Made by a program: the position numbers and the translations under genes
Part shown: positions 17,562 to 27,106 of the stretch, piece by piece
Numbering within the stretch: position 1 is the stretch's first letter
Layout of the letters: each line of letters opens with the position of its first letter
Assembly (NCBI RefSeq): GCF_003096835.1
Contig: NZ_QENZ01000003.1
Location: 558,001 to 622,000 of the forward strand
Source: Balneicella halophila
GTDB lineage: Bacteria > Bacteroidota > Bacteroidia > Bacteroidales > Balneicellaceae
DNA length: 64,000 bases
Direction of reading: 5' to 3'
The notes under the pieces: generated by a model
What the model was told of the DNA's origin: nothing
Databases searched by the model: none
The model's input: only the letters and a program-made list of their open reading frames with translations

Positions 17562-18359
17562 ATGATGACACTGGATTTTTTATATGGCATAGTTCTTCTT
17601 AGTATGATTCCTGTACGTTATGAACCAGCTGAGCAGAGTGAAATGGTTACACAATTGATGTTTGGAGATACCTTTAGGGTTATTGAAGAAGATGGCAATT
17701 GGTTGCACATTCGTAATGATTTTGATAATTACGAAGGCTGGGTCTATAACCGAACCGTTTTCCAGTTAGATGAAGAAACTTACAGAGAAATTACCGAGAG
17801 TAGACCGGCTATTGTTGCTTCTTTTCAAGCAACAGTCCAGGAAGAGGATAAACCCTTAACACATATAGTTCAAGGTAGTTCTCTTCCCAATTATAATCAT
17901 GAAACTCAAACTTTTAGGGTAGGAGATAGGGTTTTCCATTTTGATGGTGAAGTTGCAACAACACCAGAAAATTGCAGAACACAATTAATTGAAAATGCAA
18001 AGACATATCTTAATGCTCCGTACCTATGGGGTGGGAAAAGTGCTTACGGAATTGATTGTTCGGGATTTGTGCAACAAGTAAGTAAAGTAGTTGGCATAAA
18101 GCTACCTCGAGATGCTTCACAGCAAGTACTATTAGGCGATGATGTAAGTTTCTTAGAAAATGTAAAGCCTGGTGATTTAGCTTTTTTTGATAACGAAGAA
18201 GGACGAATCATTCATGTGGGAATTCTATTGAGTAAAGATAGAATAATACACGCCTCTGGTCAAGTAAGAATTGATAGTATTGACCAAGAAGGTATATATA
18301 ATTTGGAATTGGGTGAATATACTCACAATCTTAGAACGATTAAAAAAATTATTGAGTAA
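17562..18359 (+). CDS. C40 (NlpC/P60) peptidase with SH3 domains
   Basis: A 265-residue cell-wall or peptide endopeptidase of the NlpC/P60 (C40) type, related to gamma-D-glutamyl-diamino acid peptidases. One or two bacterial SH3-like domains occupy about residues 8-130 (IPVRYEPAEQSEMVTQLMFG, then YEGWV), and the catalytic domain follows. The nucleophile is Cys166 in GIDCSGF, with His218 in IIHVGIL and His230 as the likely third residue. No signal peptide is seen, as is usual in the Bacteroidota group, which may recycle muropeptides in the cytosol. A consensus promoter places transcription start at the ATG. The stop overlaps the NUDIX start (TAATGA), so translation is coupled. Confidence 0.9.
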   Translation: MMTLDFLYGIVLLSMIPVRYEPAEQSEMVTQLMFGDTFRVIEEDGNWLHIRNDFDNYEGWVYNRTVFQLDEETYREITESRPAIVASFQATVQEEDKPLTHIVQGSSLPNYNHETQTFRVGDRVFHFDGEVATTPENCRTQLIENAKTYLNAPYLWGGKSAYGIDCSGFVQQVSKVVGIKLPRDASQQVLLGDDVSFLENVKPGDLAFFDNEEGRIIHVGILLSKDRIIHASGQVRIDSIDQEGIYNLELGEYTHNLRTIKKIIE

Positions 18360-18802
18360 TGACCACTTTCTGTTATAAATATCCTCGTCCAGCAGTAACT
18401 GTAGATGCTGTTGTTTTTTCATTGCTTCCGATACCACACACGCAGGTATTACTGGTCCAACGTAAGAATTCACCTTTTGAAAATCAATGGGCACTGCCAG
18501 GCGGGTTTTTAGATATGAATGAAACCGTTGAGGAGGCAGTGAAAAGAGAACTTCAAGAGGAAACGGGATTACTAGTCAAAAACTTGAAACATTTCAAAGT
18601 GTTCAGTTCGCTAGATCGTGATCCTAGGGCTAGAACTATTTCAGTAGCTTTTGTTTCAACCTTAACTATGGAGCCATTGCCATTAGTGGCTGGTGATGAT
18701 GCAGAAGATGCGCAATGGTTCCCAATTGACAAACTCCCAGAACTAGCATTTGATCATAAACAGATTATTGAAGAAGCTATTAAAATGTATATTGATTACT
18801 AA
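18359..18802 (+). CDS. NUDIX hydrolase
   Basis: A 147-residue cytosolic pyrophosphohydrolase. The NUDIX box is complete: Gly49, Glu55, then Arg63-Glu64-Leu-Gln-Glu67-Glu68-Thr-Gly70 (GX5EX7REUXEEXGU). The preceding QRKNSPFENQWALPGGF resembles the NadM/ADP-ribose pyrophosphatase branch, so ADP-ribose or a related nucleoside diphosphate is a plausible substrate, but this is inference. The ATG overlaps the last base of the C40 peptidase stop codon, indicating translational coupling. A very strong bidirectional hairpin follows the gene. Confidence 0.92.
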   Translation: MTTFCYKYPRPAVTVDAVVFSLLPIPHTQVLLVQRKNSPFENQWALPGGFLDMNETVEEAVKRELQEETGLLVKNLKHFKVFSSLDRDPRARTISVAFVSTLTMEPLPLVAGDDAEDAQWFPIDKLPELAFDHKQIIEEAIKMYIDY

Positions 18803-18813
18803 TCATTATCCTC

Positions 18814-18873
18814 ATAGGAATACATTAAAAAAGCTCGGCTAAAATTAGCCGAGCTTTTTTAATGTATTCCTAT
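18814..18873. terminator. Bidirectional terminator with perfect 28-bp arms
   Basis: Arms 18814-18841 and 18846-18873 are exact reverse complements, with a 4-base loop (aaat). The GC-rich core is agctcggcta / tagccgagct, flanked by A6 and T6 tracts that serve as terminator tails in each direction, and the pairing continues another 12 bases past those tracts. It lies between convergent genes (NUDIX and OmpA). Confidence 0.9.
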
Positions 18874-18883
18874 CTTAGTTAAT

Positions 18884-20872
18884 TTATTCTTTAATAAGAT
18901 ATTTATTTAATCTCTTATTCACTTCTACACAGTCAGAAGAAATAATTTCAACCGTGGTTCTTCTATTTACTTGATGCTCTACCTCAGAACATTTAACGCC
19001 GTCAGCACAACCGTTGAGTAATTGTGTCTCACCAGCACCACGTGCGGTCAATCTTTCTCTAGCAATACCTCTTTCAACCAAGTAATTAACTGCAGATTCG
19101 GCACGTTTTTGAGACAACCATTCGTTGTACTTATGTGTTCCTCTACTATCTGTATGAGATACTAAATTAACACGTATTTCTGGATATTCTTTTAAGAATG
19201 AAAGCAAGTCATCTAATGAAGCACTCGCATCATCTCTGATATAATATTTGTCAAAGTCATAGAATATGTCTTCTAAAGTGATTTCGGGGCAGTTTATTTC
19301 CTTAGGTTCAGGCTCTGGAGTCTTTTCGAGCTCTATTACAGCAGTTACGAACTTGCCTTTTGGAAGTACAACTTTTGTTTCACCAGGCTCATATCCATCA
19401 GCATTTGCACAAACAAGATAAGTCTTAGCTGTTAATTCACGATTGAACTTCGCTTGATCATTTAGTTTGATGTCTTGTTCAATGAAATCACCAAATTCAG
19501 ATTTAAAACATCCATTTGCGGCTAATATAGGTTGCTTGGTGTCTTTGTCTATTACCTGAACTTCTAGCATTGATACCAATTTCTCAAAAGCAAAAATATC
19601 ATCAGCTCCTTTATCTCCTACCACACCTTTTCTTCCTGAGTTAAAATAACCGGTTGCATCATCACTGTTATATATAAAACCGAAATCGTCAGCTTCACTA
19701 TTGATAGGAGCTCCTAAATTATAAACATCGTCTTTACCATCTAAAAATCCTGGAATCCAAAATACATCATAACCTCCAAAACCGTGTATACCACCGTCAG
19801 ATGCAAAATATAAATTACCATCTTTATCAAGATGCGGGAAATTATCCCTGCGAGCCGTATTAATCTTTTCTCCTAGATGAACAGGAGAGCCCCATGCGGC
19901 ATTTTCTCTTTTACTCATCCATAAGTCTGTTTCACCCACACCACCAGGCATGTCTGAAGCAAATACCATAAAATTACCATCATGAGAAATAGTAGCACAA
20001 CCTATAGAATACTCTGAACTGTTGTATTGGAATGGCGCCAATTCTGACCATTCACCATTTTGATTCTTTTTACTTAAATATAGGTTAATTTCTACAATGC
20101 CTTCTGCACTTTTTTCTAATCTCCCTTTTGGGGAATAATTACTTCGAGTTACATATGCTTCTGTAAAATCAGAATTGAAAGCGACAGGACCATCATGGTA
20201 TTTATTCTTTTTTGCAAAAGTAAACTTTTCAGGCTCACCATACTTTCCATCATTTATAGGAACATAATAAAGTTGAAGAAAATTCGTATTATCCCAAGCA
20301 AATTTACGCTTTACATCTACTCGCTCTCCACGCTTTTCTGGTGAAGCGAATAAGATTCCATCTTTATAATATGTTGCACCAAAATCATGTTCTGGACTAT
20401 TGAAATTCAGCTTAGTAATTTTATATTTACCAGCATTCTTTTTTTGTAAATCTTGCAAATAATTTGGATTTTCTTTCAAATATTTAATAAAATCAGTAGC
20501 AAAGCCACCATTTTCAAGATAATCATTCATTACTATTAATGATTTTTCATAGCTTCCATTTTTTCTTAATAATAAGAAGTATTCATATTTGTCATTAGTA
20601 GTTGCCCAGCCTTTAGTATAAAGCACTTCGTACCACTTAACTGCATTTTTTGTATCTCCAATTTTGTTAAAACTATCTGCAGTTTTTCTAACAATTTCAT
20701 CGTTTGCTTTTTTACTTTCAGCCAATTCAACGTAGTAAGGAATTGCTTTCTTGTAAGCTAGGTTTTCATAATACGAATCAGCTACCTTTTCTTTTATCCC
20801 CTTTGCATTTGCTTCGCTATAAATTGAGAATAAGCAAAATAGAGATATTGTGTATATAATCGTTCTTTTCAT
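18884..20872 (-). CDS. PorE-like OmpA family protein (TPR, PD40 propeller, CRD, OmpA)
   Basis: A 662-residue envelope protein with a signal peptide cleaved near residue 23 (EANA/KG). Domains in order: TPR-like helices (about 28-130), PD40/WD40-like beta-propeller blades (about 165-420, with repeated FASDxxGG and FPHLDKDGNLYFASDG segments), a carboxypeptidase-regulatory-like domain (about 430-520) and a C-terminal OmpA peptidoglycan-binding domain (about 535-650; YDFDKYYIRDDA, LVSHTDSRGTHKYNEWLSQKRA). This is the architecture described for PorE of the type IX secretion system. It lies 29 bases downstream of a PorP/SprF gene, the usual partner. Assignment as the functional PorE ortholog is not certain since many paralogs exist. 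Confidence 0.85.
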   Translation of the reverse strand: MKRTIIYTISLFCLFSIYSEANAKGIKEKVADSYYENLAYKKAIPYYVELAESKKANDEIVRKTADSFNKIGDTKNAVKWYEVLYTKGWATTNDKYEYFLLLRKNGSYEKSLIVMNDYLENGGFATDFIKYLKENPNYLQDLQKKNAGKYKITKLNFNSPEHDFGATYYKDGILFASPEKRGERVDVKRKFAWDNTNFLQLYYVPINDGKYGEPEKFTFAKKNKYHDGPVAFNSDFTEAYVTRSNYSPKGRLEKSAEGIVEINLYLSKKNQNGEWSELAPFQYNSSEYSIGCATISHDGNFMVFASDMPGGVGETDLWMSKRENAAWGSPVHLGEKINTARRDNFPHLDKDGNLYFASDGGIHGFGGYDVFWIPGFLDGKDDVYNLGAPINSEADDFGFIYNSDDATGYFNSGRKGVVGDKGADDIFAFEKLVSMLEVQVIDKDTKQPILAANGCFKSEFGDFIEQDIKLNDQAKFNRELTAKTYLVCANADGYEPGETKVVLPKGKFVTAVIELEKTPEPEPKEINCPEITLEDIFYDFDKYYIRDDASASLDDLLSFLKEYPEIRVNLVSHTDSRGTHKYNEWLSQKRAESAVNYLVERGIARERLTARGAGETQLLNGCADGVKCSEVEHQVNRRTTVEIISSDCVEVNKRLNKYLIKE

Positions 20873-20901
20873 TGTTGTTCTGTCTTTATGTTAGGTTACT
20901 T

Positions 20902-21816
20902 TTAGAAGTATCTAGGACTTTTAAACCTCTTCTTGTCAAACTCGAAATCATAACTTAGCATAAATTCATGAGTACCACCTGTATATTTTGTTAAATCGTT
21001 AAAGATATAATCATAATTATAACCTAACCTAAGCTGAGGAGTAATGTTAGCCGCTAAATAACCCCTTACAGACTCATCATGACGGTAGCCAACACCTATC
21101 CATAGTCTGTCATATAACAATCCTGCTAACTCTGCATCGAATTCTAGAGGAGAACCTGCTACAGCTTTAATTAAACCAGAAGGTTTTAATTTTAATGAAG
21201 CGTTGATGTCAAATACATAACCTCCCATTAAATAGAAATGACGTTTCTGTTCCAATGCATTGATGTCATCATTGTCTAAAACTGACGCTTCTAATAATGT
21301 TAACGAAGACAGACCTAGATAATGTTTTTCTCCATAATAATAAATACCAGCACCGAAGTTTCCTCTCATCTTATTTTCAATATCATATTGCAAAGGATCT
21401 CCAGAGTCTGTAGCATCTAGATCAGACAAAGGAGCGTCAAACATATTGATACCTCCTTTCAAACCAAAAGACAATCTGTGTCCTTTATCATTCAATTGAA
21501 CGTAATATGAAACATCTAGATAAGCACTCGTAGCTTTTGATATTCCAATTTCATCATAAGTTAAATCAGCACCAATTGAGAGCTGAGTATCATTAATAGG
21601 TGAGTGAATGGATAAAAAAGTGGTGTTAGGAGCACCATCAATTCCAGTCCATTGGATACGGTGAATAGCATTAATCGAAAGTGCATCTCTTGAGCCAGCA
21701 TATGCTGGGTTGTAATTCAAGGGATTAAAATAATACAATGAATTTTGCGCTTGTTGCTGTGCCCAGCTAGTTCCTATTGTAATACATAGAAACAATAAAA
21801 GTACAATTTTTTTCAT
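20902..21816 (-). CDS. PorP/SprF family type IX secretion outer-membrane protein
   Basis: A 304-residue outer-membrane beta-barrel with a signal peptide (cleavage after WAQQQAQ region, near residue 19). The mature N-terminus reads YYFNPLNYNPAYAGSRDALSIN, the signature of the PorP/SprF family, followed by RIQWTGIDGAPNTTFLSIHSPI. PorP in Porphyromonas and SprF in Flavobacterium are needed for secretion or for export of specific adhesins through the T9SS. It heads a two-gene operon with the PorE-like OmpA protein, an arrangement common in this phylum. Which cargo it serves is unknown. Confidence 0.9.
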   Translation of the reverse strand: MKKIVLLLFLCITIGTSWAQQQAQNSLYYFNPLNYNPAYAGSRDALSINAIHRIQWTGIDGAPNTTFLSIHSPINDTQLSIGADLTYDEIGISKATSAYLDVSYYVQLNDKGHRLSFGLKGGINMFDAPLSDLDATDSGDPLQYDIENKMRGNFGAGIYYYGEKHYLGLSSLTLLEASVLDNDDINALEQKRHFYLMGGYVFDINASLKLKPSGLIKAVAGSPLEFDAELAGLLYDRLWIGVGYRHDESVRGYLAANITPQLRLGYNYDYIFNDLTKYTGGTHEFMLSYDFEFDKKRFKSPRYF

Positions 21817-21979
21817 AAGTCGCTTGATGAAATTAGTAAATTATTTAGTTTTTTTAATTTATTTTTATAGTTATGTGCTAAAAACAAAAACTAAGCCACA
21901 AATATCGTAATAAATTTCTTAAAAAAAAATACCTTAATAATTTAATTTTAGTATCGTTCTATTTTTAATGAGATTATAT

Positions 21980-22432
21980 TTATTTATTTGCTTTGGTGTC
22001 AATAATAATTGTCACAGGACCGTCATTAATCATATTGATTTGCATGTATGAACCAAATATACCAGTCATTATTTTTTTATTGATTTCTTGTTGCAATTTC
22101 TTAACAAAAAGTTCATATAAAGGTTTTGAGATATCTGGATGAGCAGCATCTATATACGCTGGCCTATTCCCTTTTTTTGTTCGAGCATATAGCGTGAATT
22201 GAGAAACTACAAGAATTTCTCCATTAACATCTATTACAGAAAGATCTTTAACGCCTTCATCATTATAAAATATTCGAAGATTTGCTATTTTTTTTGCTAA
22301 CCAACTTGCGTCTTCTTCAGTATCTTCATGTTCTATTCCCAGTAAAACCACCAATCCTAATTCGATACTGCACTTAGGTATGTGTTCAACACTCAATATT
22401 GCTTCGCTAACTCGCTGAATAACTGCTCGCAT
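21980..22432 (-). CDS. dtd: D-aminoacyl-tRNA deacylase
   Basis: A 150-residue cytosolic homodimeric deacylase that removes D-amino acids (and glycine) mischarged on tRNA. The family motifs are present: MRAVIQRVSEAI at the N-terminus, VSQFTLYA (-SQFTL- motif, about residues 77-84) and NDGPVTIIID near the C-terminus (the NxGP(V/F)T motif with the cross-subunit Gly-cis-Pro). Length fits the family exactly. A perfect -7 element lies at 22456-22463 on the reverse strand. It is divergent from ileS and separated from PorP by 163 bases that hold no gene. Confidence 0.95.
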   Translation of the reverse strand: MRAVIQRVSEAILSVEHIPKCSIELGLVVLLGIEHEDTEEDASWLAKKIANLRIFYNDEGVKDLSVIDVNGEILVVSQFTLYARTKKGNRPAYIDAAHPDISKPLYELFVKKLQQEINKKIMTGIFGSYMQINMINDGPVTIIIDTKANK

Positions 22433-22455
22433 GATTTACTCTAATTATTTAGACT

Positions 22456-22463
22456 CAAAAATA
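22456..22463 (-). promoter_or_regulatory. -7 promoter element for dtd
   Basis: Reads TATTTTTG on the reverse strand (perfect TAnnTTTG), 24 bases upstream of the dtd ATG. Confidence 0.5.
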
Positions 22464-22518
22464 CTAAAACTCGTTGAAGTATTGAAATCCTTATTTTTCA
22501 TTATCCATTCGTTTCTTG

Positions 22519-22526
22519 TATATTTG
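22519..22526 (+). promoter_or_regulatory. -7 promoter element for ileS
   Basis: TATATTTG, a perfect TAnnTTTG match 52 bases upstream of the ileS ATG. Confidence 0.5.
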
Positions 22527-22578
22527 TACGTTTTTTTAATGAAGTAAAAAAGATCTTTAACGTAAAAGAGTAGTACAT

Positions 22579-25500
22579 ATGAAGTTTCCCGAGTACAAGA
22601 AATTTAACCTCTCAAATGTGGCTAAAGAGGTTTTGGAGCAATGGAAAACCGAGAATACATTTGAGAAAAGTCTAGAAAATAACAAAGGTGCAAAAGAATT
22701 CGTTTTTTATGATGGTCCACCTTCAGCGAATGGAATGCCTGGTATTCATCATGTTATTTCACGCTCATTAAAAGACATTGTTTGCAGATACAAAACATTA
22801 CAGGGATTTCATGTAGAGCGTAAAGCAGGTTGGGATACTCACGGACTACCTGTAGAGTTAGGAGTAGAGAAAGCGTTAGGTATTACAAAAGACGACATTG
22901 GTGAAAGTATTTCTATAGAAGATTATAACAAAGAATGTCGTACCAGTGTGATGAAATATACGGATTCTTGGAAGGAGTTAACAGAGCAGATGGGTTATTG
23001 GGCTGATATGGATAATCCTTACATTACCTATGACAATAAATACATTGAAACCCTTTGGTGGCTTTTAAAGCAGTTGTTTGAGAAAGGTTATTTGTATAAA
23101 GGGTTTTCGATTCAGCCATATTCACCAACTGATGGTACTGGTTTGTCTTCTCATGAATTAAATCTTCCTGGTTGCTACAAAGATGTTAAGGATACTACAA
23201 TAGTGGCACAATTTAAAATTGTTAAAGATGCAATTTCTGAGAAGTTCTTCTCTGATGTTGATACAGATTTGCATTTCATTGCTTGGACTACTACACCATG
23301 GACATTGCCATCTAATACCGCTTTAGCTGTTGGCCCTAAAATTGACTATGTTAAAATTCGCACATTTAATCCTTACACAGGAGAACCAACCACAATTATT
23401 TGTGCAAAAGCATTATACCAGAATTACTTCAGAAAAGAAGACGCGGAGCTTTCATTAACTGAGTATGAAAAAGGAGGTAAAGCTTTACCCTATAAGATAT
23501 TAGATACCTTTAAAGGAGCTGAGTTGGAAGGTGTGCGTTATGAGCAGTTAATGCCTTATCAACAACCATTAGTGGGTGATGCTTTCCGTGTTCTTGTAGC
23601 TGATTTTGTTACGACAGAGGACGGTACCGGTGTCGTACATATTGCTCCAAGTTTTGGTGCTGATGACTACAGAGTAGCACAACAAAATGGAATAGGAGCA
23701 TTAACTTTAGTCAATAAGCAAGGGAAGTTTATTGAAGGAACTGGAGACTTAGAAGGACGCTATGTAAAGAATGATTACGATAGTGAACTTACGGATAAAG
23801 ATGAAACGGTAGATGTATACATTGCTGTAAAATTGAAAAACGAGGGCAAAGCTTTCAAAATAGAAAAATATGTCCACTCTTATCCACATAGCTGGCGTAC
23901 AGACAAGCCAATTTTATATTATCCTTTAGATTCTTGGTTCATTAAAACCACTGCGTCTAAGGAACGTATGATGGAGCTGAACGAGACAATCAATTGGAAA
24001 CCTAAGAGTACCGGGGAAGGTCGATTTGGCAAGTGGCTTGAAAACCTAGTGGATTGGAACTTGTCACGTTCTCGCTATTGGGGAACTCCTTTGCCAATAT
24101 GGGTAACAGAAGATGGTAAAGAGATGAAGTGTATCGGTTCGGTTGCTGAACTTAAAACGGAGATTCAAAAAGCAATAGTTGCTGGATTCGTACAGGAAAA
24201 TCCCTTGAAAGATTTTGTAGAAAATGATATGAGTAAAGAAAACTATAATAGTTTTGATTTACACCGTCCTTATGTGGATAACATCATTTTGGTAAGTGAT
24301 TCCGGAAAACCTATGAAACGCGAGAGTGATTTGATAGATGTGTGGTTTGACTCAGGAGCGATGCCTTATGCTCAACAGCACTATCCGTTCGAAAACAAAG
24401 AGAATTTTGACAAATGTTTCCCTGCAGACTTTATCGCTGAGGGGGTTGACCAAACGCGTGGATGGTTTTTTACGCTTCATGCTATTGCAACCATGTTATT
24501 TGATTCTGTAGCATTTAAAAATATCATTTCTAATGGATTGGTACTTGATGCAAAAGGCAACAAGATGTCTAAGCGTTTAGGTAATGGCGTAGATCCTTTC
24601 GAAACGCTTGATAAATACGGAGCAGATCCCGTACGCTGGTATATGATTACCAATGCACAACCTTGGGATAATTTAAAGTTTGATGTAGCAGGGATTGATG
24701 AAGTGCGTCGAAAATTCTTTGGAACTTTATATAATACGTATAGCTTTTTTGCATTATATGCAAACATCGATGGATTTAAAGCTGCTGACGAACAAGTTCC
24801 ATTTGAAGAACGTCCAGAGTTAGATAGATGGATACTCTCACTATTAAATACATTAGTGGAAGAAGTTACGGAACATTATGATAATTATGAATTGACTAGA
24901 GCAGGTCGAGCCATTCAGCATTTTGTTACCGAAAATCTTTCCAACTGGTACGTACGATTGTGTCGTAAGCGCTACTGGGGTGGCGAGTATAATACTGATA
25001 AGATTTCTGCGTATCAAACATTATACGAATGCTTAAAAACCCTTTCAATTTTAGGTTCGCCAATAGCACCATTTTATATGGATAGATTATACCGAGACTT
25101 AATGAAAATACAAGGCGTTGATGAGTCAGTACATTTAACTACTTTCCCAAAACCAAATATGGAGTTTGTGGATAAGGAATTGGAAGCAAGAATGGACTTG
25201 GCACAACAAATATCCTCAATGATATTAAGTTTGCGTCGAAAAGTACAAATCAAGGTGCGCCAGCCATTACAAAAAGTATTAATACCTATTTTAGATCAGA
25301 AGGTTCAGGAGCGTATTGAGGGCGTTGAAGATATCATTCTATCAGAAGTTAATGTAAAAGAGATAGAATATCTTACAGATGCTTCAAATATCTTAGTAAA
25401 GAGTATTAAGCCAAACTTTAAGACTTTAGGTCCAAAGTATGGAAAGATGATGAAACAAATTGCTGGAGCTATTGCTAAATTAACACAAGAAGAAATTGCA

Positions 25501-25920
25501 GCATTCGAGAAGAATTCAAAATTTGATCTAGAGGTTGAAACTGAAAATCTTCCATTAACATTAGAGGATGTAGAGATTGTTTCTGAAGATATTCCAGGAT
25601 GGTTAGTTGCTAATGAAGGAGCATTGACAGTAGCTTTAGATATCACAATTACAGATGATTTACGCAATGAGGGAATCGCTCGTGAGTTAGTTAATCGTAT
25701 TCAAAACATACGTAAAGAAAGTGGCTTTGATGTGACAGACAAGGTAAATATTAGTATTTCAACCCATGAGGTTACTGATAAAGCCGTGAATGAATACAAA
25801 CATTTTATAGCCTCACAGACATTAGGAAATGAAGTGATGCTTGTCGCAAATTTGCAAGAAGGGAGAGAGCAGGACATTGAGGATGGAGTTGTTTTGAAAA
25901 TTGATGTGAAAAAATTGTAA
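22579..25920 (+). CDS. ileS: Isoleucine--tRNA ligase, long eukaryote-like type
   Basis: A 1113-residue class I aminoacyl-tRNA synthetase that charges tRNA-Ile. The HIGH motif appears as PGIHHVISRSL (about residue 57) and the KMSKS loop as NKMSKRLGNG (about residue 656). The inserted CP1 editing domain holds TTTPWTLPSNTA. At over 1,100 residues and with no C-terminal CxxC zinc knuckle, it belongs to the longer clade shared with eukaryotic cytosolic and mupirocin-tolerant IleRS, usual in Bacteroidota. It begins a run with a glycosyltransferase, a DksA-like protein and lspA. Confidence 0.96.
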   Translation: MKFPEYKKFNLSNVAKEVLEQWKTENTFEKSLENNKGAKEFVFYDGPPSANGMPGIHHVISRSLKDIVCRYKTLQGFHVERKAGWDTHGLPVELGVEKALGITKDDIGESISIEDYNKECRTSVMKYTDSWKELTEQMGYWADMDNPYITYDNKYIETLWWLLKQLFEKGYLYKGFSIQPYSPTDGTGLSSHELNLPGCYKDVKDTTIVAQFKIVKDAISEKFFSDVDTDLHFIAWTTTPWTLPSNTALAVGPKIDYVKIRTFNPYTGEPTTIICAKALYQNYFRKEDAELSLTEYEKGGKALPYKILDTFKGAELEGVRYEQLMPYQQPLVGDAFRVLVADFVTTEDGTGVVHIAPSFGADDYRVAQQNGIGALTLVNKQGKFIEGTGDLEGRYVKNDYDSELTDKDETVDVYIAVKLKNEGKAFKIEKYVHSYPHSWRTDKPILYYPLDSWFIKTTASKERMMELNETINWKPKSTGEGRFGKWLENLVDWNLSRSRYWGTPLPIWVTEDGKEMKCIGSVAELKTEIQKAIVAGFVQENPLKDFVENDMSKENYNSFDLHRPYVDNIILVSDSGKPMKRESDLIDVWFDSGAMPYAQQHYPFENKENFDKCFPADFIAEGVDQTRGWFFTLHAIATMLFDSVAFKNIISNGLVLDAKGNKMSKRLGNGVDPFETLDKYGADPVRWYMITNAQPWDNLKFDVAGIDEVRRKFFGTLYNTYSFFALYANIDGFKAADEQVPFEERPELDRWILSLLNTLVEEVTEHYDNYELTRAGRAIQHFVTENLSNWYVRLCRKRYWGGEYNTDKISAYQTLYECLKTLSILGSPIAPFYMDRLYRDLMKIQGVDESVHLTTFPKPNMEFVDKELEARMDLAQQISSMILSLRRKVQIKVRQPLQKVLIPILDQKVQERIEGVEDIILSEVNVKEIEYLTDASNILVKSIKPNFKTLGPKYGKMMKQIAGAIAKLTQEEIAAFEKNSKFDLEVETENLPLTLEDVEIVSEDIPGWLVANEGALTVALDITITDDLRNEGIARELVNRIQNIRKESGFDVTDKVNISISTHEVTDKAVNEYKHFIASQTLGNEVMLVANLQEGREQDIEDGVVLKIDVKKL

Positions 25921-26022
25921 CAACTTATGATGGCATCATATGTTGGCTATTTATTAATCTAAATAGAGAATTAGAAGATGTTTTAATTTCCCTAAACTAT
26001 AAATACTAAAACTGAGAAGTAG

Positions 26023-27051
26023 ATGCCTAAGCAAATAATCATGCGAACATCAAATTATATTGGTGATACCATTATGATGTTGCCAGCTTTAGAATTGGTG
26101 CAGAGAGAATATCCAGATGCGTCTATTACAATTGTATGTAAAGCTAAATCAAGAGACATTTTTCGGGGTAAAGGCATCAAAGACATAATTATCGATGACA
26201 CCAAAGGCAAAGGACGTTTTTTTCGGACTTTACAATTTGTAAGAAAGTTACGAAAGAATAAGTATGATTTAGGAATATTATTTCATAATTCATTTCTTAC
26301 CGCATTGCTTTTTCGTTTAGCAAAAGTCAAAACATTGATTGGTTATCAAAAGGAAGGACGTAAGTTTTTACTTGATTTTTCTTTACCTATTGACAGGAGT
26401 TGGCATTACTCCAATCATTATGCTAATTTGGTAAATATATACTGGAATAGTAAGTATGATTATTTGCCACCAATGATTCTAGAATTTAAAAAAACAGAAT
26501 TGTTTGATAAAGCCGGAAGACCTTTAGTTGGCTTTTTGTTAGGCGAAGAGTGCGCAAAAGCACAAAATCATAAGGATAGTTATGCTTACAGAATAAAAAA
26601 AGGAGCAAGAAGATACCCTCTTAATTTAGGAGAAAAATTGTTTGAATATTTAAGTAAAGAGGATATAGATTTTGTTTTGTTAGGAGATTCAAAAGATTGT
26701 AAAAATCATAGAATTTACACTAATTTACTCAAAAAAAATATGAAACACGTAGTTGATTTGACAGGTAAAACTTCTGTAGGAGAATGCATAGATGCTATTG
26801 GAACTCTGGATTTATTAGTAACAATTGACACTTCAGCAATGCATATGGCTGCAGCTACAAATACAGAATTTATTTTACTGCAAGGCAAAGGCACTAGTCC
26901 GCTATCTGTAGTATTTCCTATAGATGGGGAGGGACATGTTTTAAATAAAGGGCAACATTGTTTAAGAGGGGAGGATATGATAAGTGCTATCAAACCTGAT
27001 GATATTTATCATAAAATAATGGAACTACTTGAGAAAAAAAGTTATCTTTGA
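26023..27051 (+). CDS. Glycosyltransferase family 9 (heptosyltransferase-like)
   Basis: A 342-residue cytosolic-face glycosyltransferase of family GT9, the group of WaaC/WaaF heptosyltransferases that build the LPS inner core from ADP-heptose. Visible features are the N-terminal RTSNYIGDTIMMLPALELVQREYP block and the C-terminal VTIDTSAMHMAAATNTEFILLQG, which carries the sugar-nucleotide-binding D-T-x-x-x-H-x-A-A signature. Donor and acceptor sugars are not determined. It lies between ileS and the DksA-like gene, positions more often adjacent in Bacteroidota. The start ATG at 26023 gives a standard N-terminus. Confidence 0.88.
   Translation: MPKQIIMRTSNYIGDTIMMLPALELVQREYPDASITIVCKAKSRDIFRGKGIKDIIIDDTKGKGRFFRTLQFVRKLRKNKYDLGILFHNSFLTALLFRLAKVKTLIGYQKEGRKFLLDFSLPIDRSWHYSNHYANLVNIYWNSKYDYLPPMILEFKKTELFDKAGRPLVGFLLGEECAKAQNHKDSYAYRIKKGARRYPLNLGEKLFEYLSKEDIDFVLLGDSKDCKNHRIYTNLLKKNMKHVVDLTGKTSVGECIDAIGTLDLLVTIDTSAMHMAAATNTEFILLQGKGTSPLSVVFPIDGEGHVLNKGQHCLRGEDMISAIKPDDIYHKIMELLEKKSYL
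27043..27050 (+). promoter_or_regulatory. -7 promoter element for the DksA-like gene
   Basis: TATCTTTG, a perfect TAnnTTTG match overlapping the last codons of the glycosyltransferase gene, 57 bases before the ATG at 27107. Confidence 0.5.
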
Positions 27052-27106
27052 CAACTTATTATTCTTAAACAAAGAATTTTACATAACAAATTTAAAATAG
27101 AGCGTT

